This document shows, one piece after another, positions 23,377 through 31,505 of a stretch of DNA of 34,379 nucleotides; the stretch's first letter is position 1, and every line of letters starts with the position of its first letter. The stretch spans positions 1 to 34,379 of the forward strand of contig JAFXCD010000029.1 of the NCBI GenBank assembly GCA_017521605.1, given 5' to 3'. The DNA is from Lachnospiraceae bacterium (lineage in GTDB: Bacteria > Bacillota > Clostridia > Lachnospirales > Lachnospiraceae). The notes beneath the pieces are model-generated. The model saw only the letters and a list, made by a program, of their open reading frames with translations, had not been told where the DNA came from and searched no databases. Position numbers and translations under genes: made by a program.

Positions 23377-24477
23377 TTACCCAATCTTCGAGAGAATCTT
23401 TTTCTCGTTCCGCTTTGCAAACTCACTCAATGAATACGAACGAATTCTTTGACTCACGATATTCGGAATCAAGAAACCATTATTCGTAAGCTTAGCACAA
23501 CGGTTGATAATCGTTTTATTTGTTACACCAAACATCTTACTTACATCAATGGGCGTAAACTCCAACATTCTCTTTTTCAAAAGGAATACCAGCAAATCCT
23601 TTTCCTTTGTATTCAAGTAGGACAAGCTACCCTCCAAATCATCTGCCATAACACCCTTTGACAATTCACAAACCTTTTTCGAATATAATTCTACCATACG
23701 CAGAAAATAGTTCACCCAAATTTCAGGATGTGGCGGATTTTCTCGTCCAGAGTAATACAATACCGGAAGCCCCATCTGGAGCGCTTCATAATACTCATCC
23801 GGGTCATATGCAAAGTATTCTTCTAAGGAACCGATTCCATTAAATCCATAACCATAGAAGTCTAATATATATCCGGACATAAGTCTTGCTGTTCTTCCGT
23901 TTCCATCTTCAAAGGGATGTATTGTAACTAATTGATAATGCACTATCGCTGCAATGATGAGTGGATGATCATCCGTTGTATTCACATAATTTACCAATTC
24001 CTCTAACAGTTGCGGAATCTCCGAATATTCAGGCGGAATATAATCCGGAGCTCCCGTTGCCGTATCATACACCGCAAATAGCACACCCGGAGGCATCGAT
24101 CCTCTGAGACCTATCTTTTCTTTTGATGCACCTTTTTCAACCATTACCTGCACTTCAAGAATCATTTCTTTTGAAAAAGTTTCTTTTCTCTTTAACTTTT
24201 CCTCAAGCAGATTTAATGCAAGAAAATAATTTCTAATCTCCTGCTCCGGTTTCAAAAAATGCTTATGTTCATCTCTCTCAATAGCCTCATTCGCCTGTTC
24301 TTCCGTAAGAGGATTTCCCTCAATTTTATTTGACGCATAAGAACTCTTCTTCTTGGAATTCTTGCGCAGCCTATTTTTCGTCATTATCGGTAACTCTATC
24401 GTACTTAATGAAAAACGATTTTCATCAATTGATGATATTTTCTTCAATATATCGTTGGTTAATGTAACTTTTATCAT
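23377..24477 (-). CDS. Fic-domain protein with self-inhibitory helix and C-terminal winged HTH
   Basis: About 366 residues. Fic enzymes move AMP (or another nucleotide) from ATP to a hydroxyl group of a target protein. Seen in order: a class II inhibitory motif near residue 52 (SNKIEGN, matching S/TxxxEG/N); the Fic core with the full active-site loop HPFEDGNGRTAR near residue 190, including the catalytic His; and a C-terminal winged helix (about 290-365, with IDVSKMFGVTNKTIINRC). The N-terminal placement of the inhibitory helix means activity is held off in cis. The HTH suggests that the protein also controls its own gene; phased repeats lie upstream (24542-24577). ATG 24477 is chosen for AGAGGTGA six bases upstream; ATG 24483 and GTG 24486 are alternatives. 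No separate antitoxin gene is required. Confidence 0.85.
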   Translation of the reverse strand: MIKVTLTNDILKKISSIDENRFSLSTIELPIMTKNRLRKNSKKKSSYASNKIEGNPLTEEQANEAIERDEHKHFLKPEQEIRNYFLALNLLEEKLKRKETFSKEMILEVQVMVEKGASKEKIGLRGSMPPGVLFAVYDTATGAPDYIPPEYSEIPQLLEELVNYVNTTDDHPLIIAAIVHYQLVTIHPFEDGNGRTARLMSGYILDFYGYGFNGIGSLEEYFAYDPDEYYEALQMGLPVLYYSGRENPPHPEIWVNYFLRMVELYSKKVCELSKGVMADDLEGSLSYLNTKEKDLLVFLLKKRMLEFTPIDVSKMFGVTNKTIINRCAKLTNNGFLIPNIVSQRIRSYSLSEFAKRNEKKILSKIG

Positions 24478-24541
24478 GAACATCACCTCTTCACCAAAGT
24501 TATCGTATAGAGATAGTATAGCTCAATCGCCCAAAAAATTC

Positions 24542-24577
24542 CACTAAATTTTCACTATTTTTACACTATTTTTCACT
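24542..24577. repeat. Four phased CACT/AGTG boxes upstream of fic
   Basis: CACT followed by A/T-rich filler occurs at 24542, 24553, 24564 and 24574, steps of 11, 11 and 10 bp, one helical turn each. Placed between the pyrC stop codon and the fic start, it could be a binding site for the Fic protein's own winged helix. Confidence 0.45.
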
Positions 24578-24593
24578 GTCATTCGACACACTA

Positions 24594-25877
24594 CTACGCC
24601 TGGAACACTACCTTACCATCGCAAATAGTGGTACAAACCACACCGTCCAGTTCCCATCCGGTAAAAGGGGTATTGGAAGCCTTAGAAGCGTATTCTTCAA
24701 ATACCTGGATAGCATCCTTATCTACAATAATCATATCTGCAGGACCACCCTCTGCCAGATAACCTGCATCCAGATGATACATCTGCGCCGGATTGTAGGT
24801 CATCTTTTCCAGCACCTGCATCATAGTCAGGTGTCCACCATTTACCAAAACACTGATTGCTAAAGGAAGTGCCGTCTCCAGACCGATGATACCACTTGGT
24901 GCTTCTGTTATAGGCTTTTCCTTTTCCTCTGCGGTATGAGGTGCATGGTCTGTGGCAATCAAATCAATGGTACCGTCTGCCAGACCTTCAATGATAGCCA
25001 ATCGGTCCGCTTCCTCACGAAGGGGAGGATTCATCTTCGCCATGGTACCATATTTAATCGCAGCCTCTTCATTTAAAGTAAAATGATGGGGTGTGGCTTC
25101 CGCATGGATATTCTTGCCCTGCTTCTTCGCCTGACGTACCAGCTCTACAGCTTCCTTGGAGCTGATATGCTGGATATTAATACAGGCACCTGTTTCCAGT
25201 GCTATCTGCAAATCCCTACCGGAAAGACTGATTTCTGCCTCCCTGGGAGAGCCTCCGATACCATAGAACTCGCTTGCTTTGCCTCGATTAATACCGTTAT
25301 TGGTAATCAATGTAGCATCTTCCTCATGAAAACTAATGGGCATATCCAGTTCCGCCACCTGCTTCATAGCTTCACGCACCAGTTCCACGTCCATAATGGG
25401 CACACCATCGTCTGTAAAACCTACGGCGCCATTATCCGCCAAGGTCTTCATATCCACCAATTCCTTACCCGCCATACCCATAGTTACATTGGCGCAGGTC
25501 TCCACATGAATGCCGGTGGTCTTTCCTCTTTCCAAAATATACTGCAAGGTCTCTACATTATCCACCTGAGGTTTTACATTAGCCATCAGTACCACTGTGG
25601 TAAATCCACCCTTAGCTGCTGCCTTACTGCCGGTTTCAATATCCTCTTTATGGGTAAATCCGGGCTCTCTGAAATGTACATGCACATCCACCAGACCGGG
25701 AGCTACGATTTTGCCCTCTGCATCTATGATTTGGCACTGTTTCAACTCCTGCGCGCTTAAATCTTTCGCCAAATCAGTACCCATTTTTTCTATTCTTTTT
25801 TCCTTCACCAATATGTCCATAACGCCTTCGCGGCAGGACTTGGGGTCGATGACATAACCATTCTGAATCAGTAACAT
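24594..25877 (-). CDS. pyrC: Dihydroorotase
   Basis: Zinc amidohydrolase closing carbamoyl-aspartate to dihydroorotate, third step of UMP synthesis. 427 residues, type I. Metal ligands: DVHVHFREPG (HxH, about residue 60), HIQHIS region, EATPHHF, and the catalytic Asp in IATDHAPHT near residue 310. ATG 25877 is chosen because AGGAGG lies 6 bp upstream; the open frame extends seven codons further. It probably once stood next to pyrK-pyrD, as in relatives; here the accessory cluster lies between them. Confidence 0.95.
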   Translation of the reverse strand: MLLIQNGYVIDPKSCREGVMDILVKEKRIEKMGTDLAKDLSAQELKQCQIIDAEGKIVAPGLVDVHVHFREPGFTHKEDIETGSKAAAKGGFTTVVLMANVKPQVDNVETLQYILERGKTTGIHVETCANVTMGMAGKELVDMKTLADNGAVGFTDDGVPIMDVELVREAMKQVAELDMPISFHEEDATLITNNGINRGKASEFYGIGGSPREAEISLSGRDLQIALETGACINIQHISSKEAVELVRQAKKQGKNIHAEATPHHFTLNEEAAIKYGTMAKMNPPLREEADRLAIIEGLADGTIDLIATDHAPHTAEEKEKPITEAPSGIIGLETALPLAISVLVNGGHLTMMQVLEKMTYNPAQMYHLDAGYLAEGGPADMIIVDKDAIQVFEEYASKASNTPFTGWELDGVVCTTICDGKVVFQA

Positions 25878-25934
25878 AATCTGCCTCCTGTTTTGCATTC
25901 GCTATCTTTAAGTGTACCATGTTTAACCCAAAAT

Positions 25935-25973
25935 GAAAAGCAGGGAATCATATCACTCAATGATTCCCTGCTC
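25935..25973 (-). terminator. Terminator of the HD-GYP gene
   Basis: AGCAGGGAATCA / TGATTCCCTGCT, 12-bp perfect stem with a 10-nt loop. On the minus strand it is followed by TTTTC and TTTT, right behind the HD-GYP stop codon and ahead of pyrC. Confidence 0.8.
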
Positions 25974-25974
25974 C

Positions 25975-27153
25975 TTAATTATCCGGATATTTACGCATAA
26001 CCTCTAAAAACTCATCAAAATGTTCATCAAACAGTGCTGTCAACTTAGGATCAAACTGCTTGCCGCTCTGATCCATGATTTCTTTTCTGGCATCCTCCGG
26101 CGTCCACTGTTCCTTGTAGCAACGCTTACTTACCAAAGCATCAAACACATCGGCTATGGCAACACAGCGAGCAAATAAATTAATATCTTCCCCACTCAGA
26201 TTGTGCTGATATCCCACACCATCGTATCTTTCATGATGTTGCTGGGCAATATCTGCTGCGATTTGGATAATTTCACCGGGAGAATTCCTCAAAATATCAT
26301 ACCCATAATCTACATGCTTCTTAACTTCTTCAAACTCCTCATCACTCAATCTTGCGGGCTTATACAGGATTTCCTTGGGCACTGCAATCTTACCCACATC
26401 ATGCATCATACTGGCTACACTTACCTTCCAGGTTTCTTCTTCAGATAGACCCAGTGCCTTACACAAAATTTCCGTATAGGCGGAGACTCTCTTGACATGG
26501 CGACCGGTTTCATGACTTTGGGCCTCTATCAGCTCTGCCAAAGACCCCAGTAAGGTTTGCTGGTCCTCATACAGCTCATTGTTCTTCTGAATCAAATCCG
26601 TTACCAGTTTCTTCATTCGATTGGTAACACTGGCACATACCACGGTGACAGCTAGCAATTCTATGACTCTTGGAATAATACCATATAGCATAGTCCCCTT
26701 AAGGGTAACCAAGGGTTCGTCCGGTACTATCTTTAAGTGAAGGGCAATCAAATGACTTATAATCATCACCGGCACAGATAAGAAGTAGGTATAAATAACG
26801 CACTTTTTATCACAATACAGGCAGGACACCGCCACCGGAAAAACTATCATAATTACCACATGATAGGACAAAATGGCATAGAGCAAGCCGGACATAAACA
26901 CCAATAAGGTCATTAAGAAGTATCTGGCCCACTTCACTTCCAGCTTCAAAATATCATGCAGTATGGTAGGAACAAACAAAATAACCATAGATATTATCAA
27001 AGTGGGATAAATTTCATTTGAAATGATAAACACACCCACCTTGTTTAATATCATAACCACTACCATGAGCACCATGATACTCCGACAAATAGCAGAAACC
27101 CTTCGATCCGCCTCCACTGCGAAATCCTTCATCAAACGCTTGGTAAAATTCAT
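25975..27153 (-). CDS. Membrane HD-GYP protein, putative cyclic-di-GMP phosphodiesterase
   Basis: 392 residues. Six or so N-terminal membrane segments (about residues 22-185) serve as a sensor or anchor without a recognised domain. A short coiled linker follows, then an HD-GYP domain (about 205-375) with HETGRHVKRV, the HD pair in MMHDVGKIAVPKEIL and HHERYDGVGYQ. The canonical GYP triplet is GYQ here. HD-GYP enzymes degrade cyclic di-GMP (or related cyclic dinucleotides) at a two- or three-iron site; the GYQ change may alter partner binding more than catalysis. Start ATG 27153. Monocistronic: a terminator follows and 79 bp separate it from the kinase gene. Confidence 0.85.
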   Translation of the reverse strand: MNFTKRLMKDFAVEADRRVSAICRSIMVLMVVVMILNKVGVFIISNEIYPTLIISMVILFVPTILHDILKLEVKWARYFLMTLLVFMSGLLYAILSYHVVIMIVFPVAVSCLYCDKKCVIYTYFLSVPVMIISHLIALHLKIVPDEPLVTLKGTMLYGIIPRVIELLAVTVVCASVTNRMKKLVTDLIQKNNELYEDQQTLLGSLAELIEAQSHETGRHVKRVSAYTEILCKALGLSEEETWKVSVASMMHDVGKIAVPKEILYKPARLSDEEFEEVKKHVDYGYDILRNSPGEIIQIAADIAQQHHERYDGVGYQHNLSGEDINLFARCVAIADVFDALVSKRCYKEQWTPEDARKEIMDQSGKQFDPKLTALFDEHFDEFLEVMRKYPDN

Positions 27154-27232
27154 ATGTTATCCCTCGTACTAAAAGCAAAACCGTGTGATTAAACTACAAG
27201 TACCTACATAAATATTTTAACATGTATTCATA

Positions 27233-28363
27233 TTAAGTGCAATAATACTTTATACCTACAAGCTCTATAACAAAGGCTTTATACTCCTCTTCCCATTCAT
27301 CCAGATAAAATATCCTACCATCATGTCGCTCTACTATTTTCTTCGAAATAGAAAGTCCCAGACCACTACCATTTTTCGTATTTCGGGAACTGTCACCTAC
27401 TGCAAAGGTTTCAAACAAACACTGTTGCAAATCCTCTCCTATTTTAGGACCATTATCCGCAATGACTATTCGAATCCCCTTTTCACCGCTGGCTAATTCT
27501 ATTTTTTCTTCCATTATAACCTTGCACTTCGTTCCCACCGGATTATGCTTTACCATATTGGTCAGCAAATTTAAAAATACTCTTCTCATCTGAGGTTCAT
27601 CTACACTAAACTCCACACTCCCATCGGGGATATCTAATTCCACCTCTATACCGGCACTTTCCATGGTAGGATAGATTCCGGCCACACAGGAACGCAAAAT
27701 TTCTGCCAAGTCCTTTTTTTCCTTTGTCAGTGCGTATGCCGGATTCTCCAGTTTTGCATAAGTCAGTAAGGAATCCAGTAGATTATTGGCCTGCTGTGTC
27801 TGTTCAACAATGGTTTGCAAATAACGCATTGCATCTTCTTCCGGGAGGTTCCTATTACTCTCCAACACCTTGGCATAGCCCATAATCATGGTCATAGGAG
27901 TTTTCAAATCATGGGCAATCCCGGCATACAACTGCTGATTTTGCTGTTCTTGCTGCTCTCTTGCTTTCTTAGCTTTATCTAATTCCTCCACCATTCGGTT
28001 AAAGGTTCGCTGAATTTCTTCAAACTCAAAATCACCGTCTGTAGGTACCTTCACATCCAACTCTCCCTGACTGACACGTTCCATGCCTACTGCTAACTGT
28101 TCGATAGGTTCCGTAACCTTACGTCGAACCTTTCTAAACACAAATAGCAGGATGATAATTACCACTACTAATGCAACACCACCCACAGTGCGGCTCAAAT
28201 CTCCATATTGCCGGATAGCTTCCTCTTCTTCCAGTTCATAAAAGCCGGCAAAGAAACCTAAAAAGAAGTCCACAAAATCATCTGCAAATATGCATACCAA
28301 AACACATATAAACAATAATCCACCCAAATAATTTCGTAACCTTTTCTTACGTTTCATCTTCAT
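27233..28363 (-). CDS. Sensor histidine kinase
   Basis: 376 residues. Two membrane segments (about 9-30 and 58-80) enclose a very small acidic outer loop of about 25 residues, so sensing probably occurs in or at the membrane (intramembrane-sensing type). HAMP domain (about 85-135), HisKA with AGIAHDLKTPMTMIMGY (phospho-His), and HATPase with NLLTNMVKHN, DNGPKIG and GSGLGLSI. ATG 28363 is chosen because GGAGG lies 7 bp upstream; it overlaps the regulator gene by 17 bp. Cognate to the regulator at 28347. Confidence 0.92.
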   Translation of the reverse strand: MKMKRKKRLRNYLGGLLFICVLVCIFADDFVDFFLGFFAGFYELEEEEAIRQYGDLSRTVGGVALVVVIIILLFVFRKVRRKVTEPIEQLAVGMERVSQGELDVKVPTDGDFEFEEIQRTFNRMVEELDKAKKAREQQEQQNQQLYAGIAHDLKTPMTMIMGYAKVLESNRNLPEEDAMRYLQTIVEQTQQANNLLDSLLTYAKLENPAYALTKEKKDLAEILRSCVAGIYPTMESAGIEVELDIPDGSVEFSVDEPQMRRVFLNLLTNMVKHNPVGTKCKVIMEEKIELASGEKGIRIVIADNGPKIGEDLQQCLFETFAVGDSSRNTKNGSGLGLSISKKIVERHDGRIFYLDEWEEEYKAFVIELVGIKYYCT

Positions 28364-29042
28364 GTCGCGCCTCCATACGATACCCCAAACCACGAATGGT
28401 ATGAATATACTCATACTCCCCATCATTCAGCTTGCTACGCAGCTTACTGATAGCTACCATGATACTGTTATCATCGGGAAACTGATTCTCCTCCCATGCT
28501 GCCTCATATATCTGATTCTTGGTGAGCACCCCTCCCTGGTTCTCCATAAAATGCTGTAGCATACGATATTCCAGAGCTGTTAATTCCACTACCTGTCCTT
28601 TTTTCAATAACAGGCATTTATTACTATCCAATTTCAGATTTCCACAAACTAATTCCTGCTTACTTTCAGGTGCACTATATCCATAACAACGTCGTAAATT
28701 GGCAGATACTCTGGTAGCCACCTCTAAAGGGTCAAAGGGTTTTAAAATATAGTCATCCGCCCCAAGCTGTAGTCCCTTTACCCGATCCACCACATCCGTT
28801 TTTGCAGATAAAAAGAGTATGGGAACATTACTTTCCTTACGAATCTTCTCCACTAGGCTATACCCATCCACTTCCGGCATCATAATATCCGTCAACACCA
28901 TATCTATTTTATTTTGCTGCCAACACGCAAGAGCCTGAGCACCATCATAAGCACTTATTACCTTATATCCCTGCATCTCAAGATAAATCTTCAATAACTC
29001 CACAATCTTCGCTTCATCATCCACCACTAAAATCTGATACAT
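28347..29042 (-). CDS. OmpR-family response regulator
   Basis: 231 residues. Receiver domain with acidic pocket VDDE and phospho-acceptor Asp in MVLTDIMMPEVDGY (about 52), conserved Lys in LKPFDP. C-terminal winged helix of the OmpR/PhoB type (about 130-227, ending IHTIRGLGYRME). It is read after the CPBP gene with a 4-bp gap and before the kinase with an overlap. The paired 11-bp direct repeats at 29976 and 30044 have the form OmpR-type dimers bind, so the system probably controls both CPBP genes and itself. Confidence 0.93.
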   Translation of the reverse strand: MYQILVVDDEAKIVELLKIYLEMQGYKVISAYDGAQALACWQQNKIDMVLTDIMMPEVDGYSLVEKIRKESNVPILFLSAKTDVVDRVKGLQLGADDYILKPFDPLEVATRVSANLRRCYGYSAPESKQELVCGNLKLDSNKCLLLKKGQVVELTALEYRMLQHFMENQGGVLTKNQIYEAAWEENQFPDDNSIMVAISKLRSKLNDGEYEYIHTIRGLGYRMEARHEDET

Positions 29043-29046
29043 CGTT

Positions 29047-29871
29047 TCATCCTTCTTCTTTCTTTTTTGCCAGCACCATACACACTATACAATAAATACT
29101 TGTAAGTACAATCAATATAGGATGTACCATATTAAATCCGCTCACTTCATATTGTACAGGAATTCCTAAAATAGTAACGCCTTTATCTTCCAGCATATTC
29201 ATAACTGTTGCAGCAAGATTACAAGTCATATGCGCAATTATACTATACCATATGTTGCCACTGCGGATATAAATTAATAAAAATACCAATCCACCTACTA
29301 AACACATACAGAAGCCTTGCAAAGAATAACCATGTATTACTGCAAAAACCAATGTACACAAAAAAATCGCACTTTTGCTCTCTAAACGCCTTCTAAGCAG
29401 ATTGTAAAATCCATAACGGAATAATAACTCTTCGAATATCGGAGCCAAGCAAATGGAGCACGCCACCTCTACAAACAAAGGAATATCCTTGATGCTTGCT
29501 GCTGAAACATTTGCTTCTGTCAAAGACAATACATGTGCAAACAGGAATGTAGTAATTGCATAAAATAGCACAGAACAAAGACTGAAGGCCCAGCTCGCAT
29601 AATAAGCCGCTGATTTTACTTGAAAAGAGTTCTTCTCTTGCGTATGCCCGGCATAATTCTTCTTTTTTACGTAGATAGCAACCAGGCTACCTGCAACACC
29701 TATTCCTAAGCTTCCACTCATACTATATAGCAAATCTTCATTTATGACAATTCCCAATCCTTTTCCACTTGCCAGCATTGCTACCATAAGTGCAGCCGTT
29801 GATAAAATAACTATAACTCCCAATAACAGTACCAATCCAATTGCATACCCAAAACTCTTTACCTGTTTCAT
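29047..29871 (-). CDS. CPBP-family intramembrane metalloprotease
   Basis: 274 residues, about eight membrane segments. The CPBP (Abi, Rce1-like) motifs are present: EELLFRYGFY (EExxxR), a conserved His in VIHGYS and another in IIAHMTCN. Members act in prenyl-type processing in eukaryotes, and in bacteria in bacteriocin self-immunity or unknown proteolysis. First gene of an operon with the response regulator (4 bp on) and kinase, so it may shape or answer the signal detected by the kinase. ATG 29871. No bacteriocin precursor is seen nearby. Confidence 0.88.
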   Translation of the reverse strand: MKQVKSFGYAIGLVLLLGVIVILSTAALMVAMLASGKGLGIVINEDLLYSMSGSLGIGVAGSLVAIYVKKKNYAGHTQEKNSFQVKSAAYYASWAFSLCSVLFYAITTFLFAHVLSLTEANVSAASIKDIPLFVEVACSICLAPIFEELLFRYGFYNLLRRRLESKSAIFLCTLVFAVIHGYSLQGFCMCLVGGLVFLLIYIRSGNIWYSIIAHMTCNLAATVMNMLEDKGVTILGIPVQYEVSGFNMVHPILIVLTSIYCIVCMVLAKKKEEG

Positions 29872-29939
29872 TTTTTCTACCTCTTTCTTATATATTAAAT
29901 CATCTTTTCCAACGATATGGCGTTATAGTTGCTTCTTGC

Positions 29940-29968
29940 TTTATACTAACAAGTCACATTTTCCGCAA
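29940..29968 (-). promoter_or_regulatory. Promoter of the CPBP-regulator-kinase operon
   Basis: On the minus strand TTGCGG, 17 bp, TATAAA, about 69 bp ahead of the start codon. The paired repeat box at 29976-29998 ends 7 bp upstream of the -35, where an activator would sit. Confidence 0.6.
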
Positions 29969-29975
29969 TTTAAAG

Positions 29976-29998
29976 TTAACCTTAAGCTAACCTTAATT
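29976..29998 (-). promoter_or_regulatory. Putative response-regulator box 1
   Basis: On the plus strand TTAACCTTAAG then CTAACCTTAAT, a direct repeat with 11-bp period. Read on the minus strand it matches box 2 (core CTTAAGGTTA). Tandem sites one turn apart are typical for OmpR-family dimers. Confidence 0.6.
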
Positions 29999-30043
29999 CT
30001 TGAAGCTTTTCGCATTTTCTGATATCTTTTAACCAAGCGAAAA

Positions 30044-30065
30044 ACTTAAGGTTAACTTAAGGTTT
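30044..30065 (+). promoter_or_regulatory. Putative response-regulator box 2
   Basis: ACTTAAGGTTA then ACTTAAGGTTT, 11-bp direct repeat in mirrored orientation to box 1, aimed at the plus-strand CPBP gene. Confidence 0.6.
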
Positions 30066-30070
30066 CTTTA

Positions 30071-30099
30071 ACGTATGGGAAAACTAATCATTTTATTAT
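30071..30099 (+). promoter_or_regulatory. Activator-dependent promoter candidate for the 30144 gene
   Basis: TATTAT at 30094 with 17 bp to a poor -35 (ACGTAT). Box 2 ends 5 bp upstream, so the promoter may need the bound regulator. Confidence 0.4.
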
Positions 30100-30143
30100 A
30101 GGATTATCAAAAGAAAAACATCTCAGAAAGGATTTGAAACACT

Positions 30144-30974
30144 ATGAAAAAAATATTAGAACTAAAAAGAAATCATGTTATCATATTTGCCATTATGGTT
30201 ATATTGGTACACAAACTATTAACAAGTACTTTTGGAACATTAATAAACCATTTAATCCCATTTGATTTAACTACAAATTTCGGATTTATGTTAGTAGAAT
30301 TCACCGTCTTCCTGGTGGCCTTATTCCTACTCTATATTACTTCCCAGAAACAAGTCCTGAACCAAGGCTTTACGGGCTTCTTAAAAAGCTTATGGTCCGG
30401 AATGGTATTCTTTGGCATCGTTGCACTTGGTTGTCTGGTTTTTACAACGGAAGGCATCACAAACAATGCAGAATATAAGAGTTTCCCGGAAATTCTTTTC
30501 TTTATCCTATTTGTACTTCTGGTAGGGTTAGCTGAGGAATTCATATTCCGTGGCATTATTGCAGACAGTATTTTGCAGCGATTTGAACATTCTCCCGCAG
30601 GGATTGTTTTCACAGTAATCAGCAGTTCTGTACTCTTCGGATTGTTTCACTTTTTTAATTTTTTCTCAGGACAATCTCTGGAAGAAACTTTTGTTCAAAT
30701 CATTGCCACAAGTATGACAGGGTGTTTATTGGGTGCTATTTATGTACGTCATAAGAATATCTATGCGGTTGCATTTCTACATGCCATCCTGGACTTCATG
30801 ACAATGTTTGAGGATGGATTCCTTGTAGGAAATTCTATTCAATATGAAAACATAGCTATTGATTTTGTGCCTCGCCTGATTCAAGCCTTAAAGAGTCAAA
30901 GTGTTTTTGTTATTGCTGCTATCTTTGTATTACGTCCTAAAATATTAAAGAAACTTGTAAGAGAGAGTAAGTAA
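30144..30974 (+). CDS. Second CPBP-family intramembrane metalloprotease
   Basis: 276 residues, about seven to eight membrane segments. Motifs: AEEFIFRGI (EExxxR), a conserved His in FGLFHFFN and FLHAILDFM. Same family as the gene at 29047 but only distantly similar in sequence, so not a recent copy. ATG 30144 behind AGAAAGGA. Divergent from the CPBP-regulator-kinase operon, with the mirrored regulator boxes in the 272-bp gap between, which suggests joint control. A terminator follows. Confidence 0.88.
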   Translation: MKKILELKRNHVIIFAIMVILVHKLLTSTFGTLINHLIPFDLTTNFGFMLVEFTVFLVALFLLYITSQKQVLNQGFTGFLKSLWSGMVFFGIVALGCLVFTTEGITNNAEYKSFPEILFFILFVLLVGLAEEFIFRGIIADSILQRFEHSPAGIVFTVISSSVLFGLFHFFNFFSGQSLEETFVQIIATSMTGCLLGAIYVRHKNIYAVAFLHAILDFMTMFEDGFLVGNSIQYENIAIDFVPRLIQALKSQSVFVIAAIFVLRPKILKKLVRESK

Positions 30975-30995
30975 ACCTACTCTCTCTTACTTTAC
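30959..30995. terminator. Terminator between convergent genes
   Basis: AAGAGAGAGTA / TACTCTCTCTT, 11-bp perfect stem with an 8-nt loop. It includes the 3' end of the CPBP gene and the last bases of the convergent lipoprotein gene; U-runs are short on both sides. Confidence 0.6.
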
Positions 30996-31399
30996 TCACA
31001 CACCACTGTCTCATCCAGAGCTTCCGTCTTAATTACAATATAAGGGTAGGATGGTGCTTTGGAGGGTTCTTCGCTACCATCCGGCCCCAGCAAAGTGGTT
31101 TCCACATAAATAGCCGTTTCCGTCAGATACAGCTCATCTACTGTGATGCTGAATCCACCTGTTTTCTGCTGTCCGTATCCGACACATATGTAAAGGGCAT
31201 CTGCGTCTGAATAGGTAAACTTAAATTCTTCTGCCTTTCGCTCATCTATAATGGCTTTTAATTCCGCCGGTAAGACCTCTTCACTTAAAATTACAAACTC
31301 CAAATCTCGAAGCTTTACCCTTTCCATATTCAACATCTCACATCCTGAGAGTATTCCTACCAAAACCACACATAATACCAGCATTTTCCATCTTTTCAT
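30992..31399 (-). CDS. Lipoprotein with PrcB C-terminal-like domain
   Basis: 135 residues. Signal peptide with lipobox ILSGC (Cys ~20). The second half (ICVGYGQQKTGGFSITVDE and PSYPYIVIKT) matches the PrcB_C pattern, a small beta domain first known from a subunit of the Treponema denticola dentilisin protease complex. In Firmicutes the function is not known; it may bind or stabilise surface proteins. ATG 31399. Stands alone between two plus-strand genes. Confidence 0.75.
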   Translation of the reverse strand: MKRWKMLVLCVVLVGILSGCEMLNMERVKLRDLEFVILSEEVLPAELKAIIDERKAEEFKFTYSDADALYICVGYGQQKTGGFSITVDELYLTETAIYVETTLLGPDGSEEPSKAPSYPYIVIKTEALDETVVCE

Positions 31400-31505
31400 T
31401 CTCTTCCATCCTTACTTTTCTTCCTTTTTTGTTGATTCTATTCTATGTACAGAACTTGTAAACTATGCTATACTATTACCATTCTAAGTTATTTTGGAGG
31501 TAATT

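Noticed and set aside
25083-25760. Plus-strand frame of 225 codons opposite pyrC
   Set aside because: Fully inside pyrC, which has all dihydroorotase motifs; the opposite frame looks random.
28364-28426. N-terminal extension of the histidine kinase
   Set aside because: It would overlap the regulator by 80 bp without a ribosome site; ATG 28363 has GGAGG.
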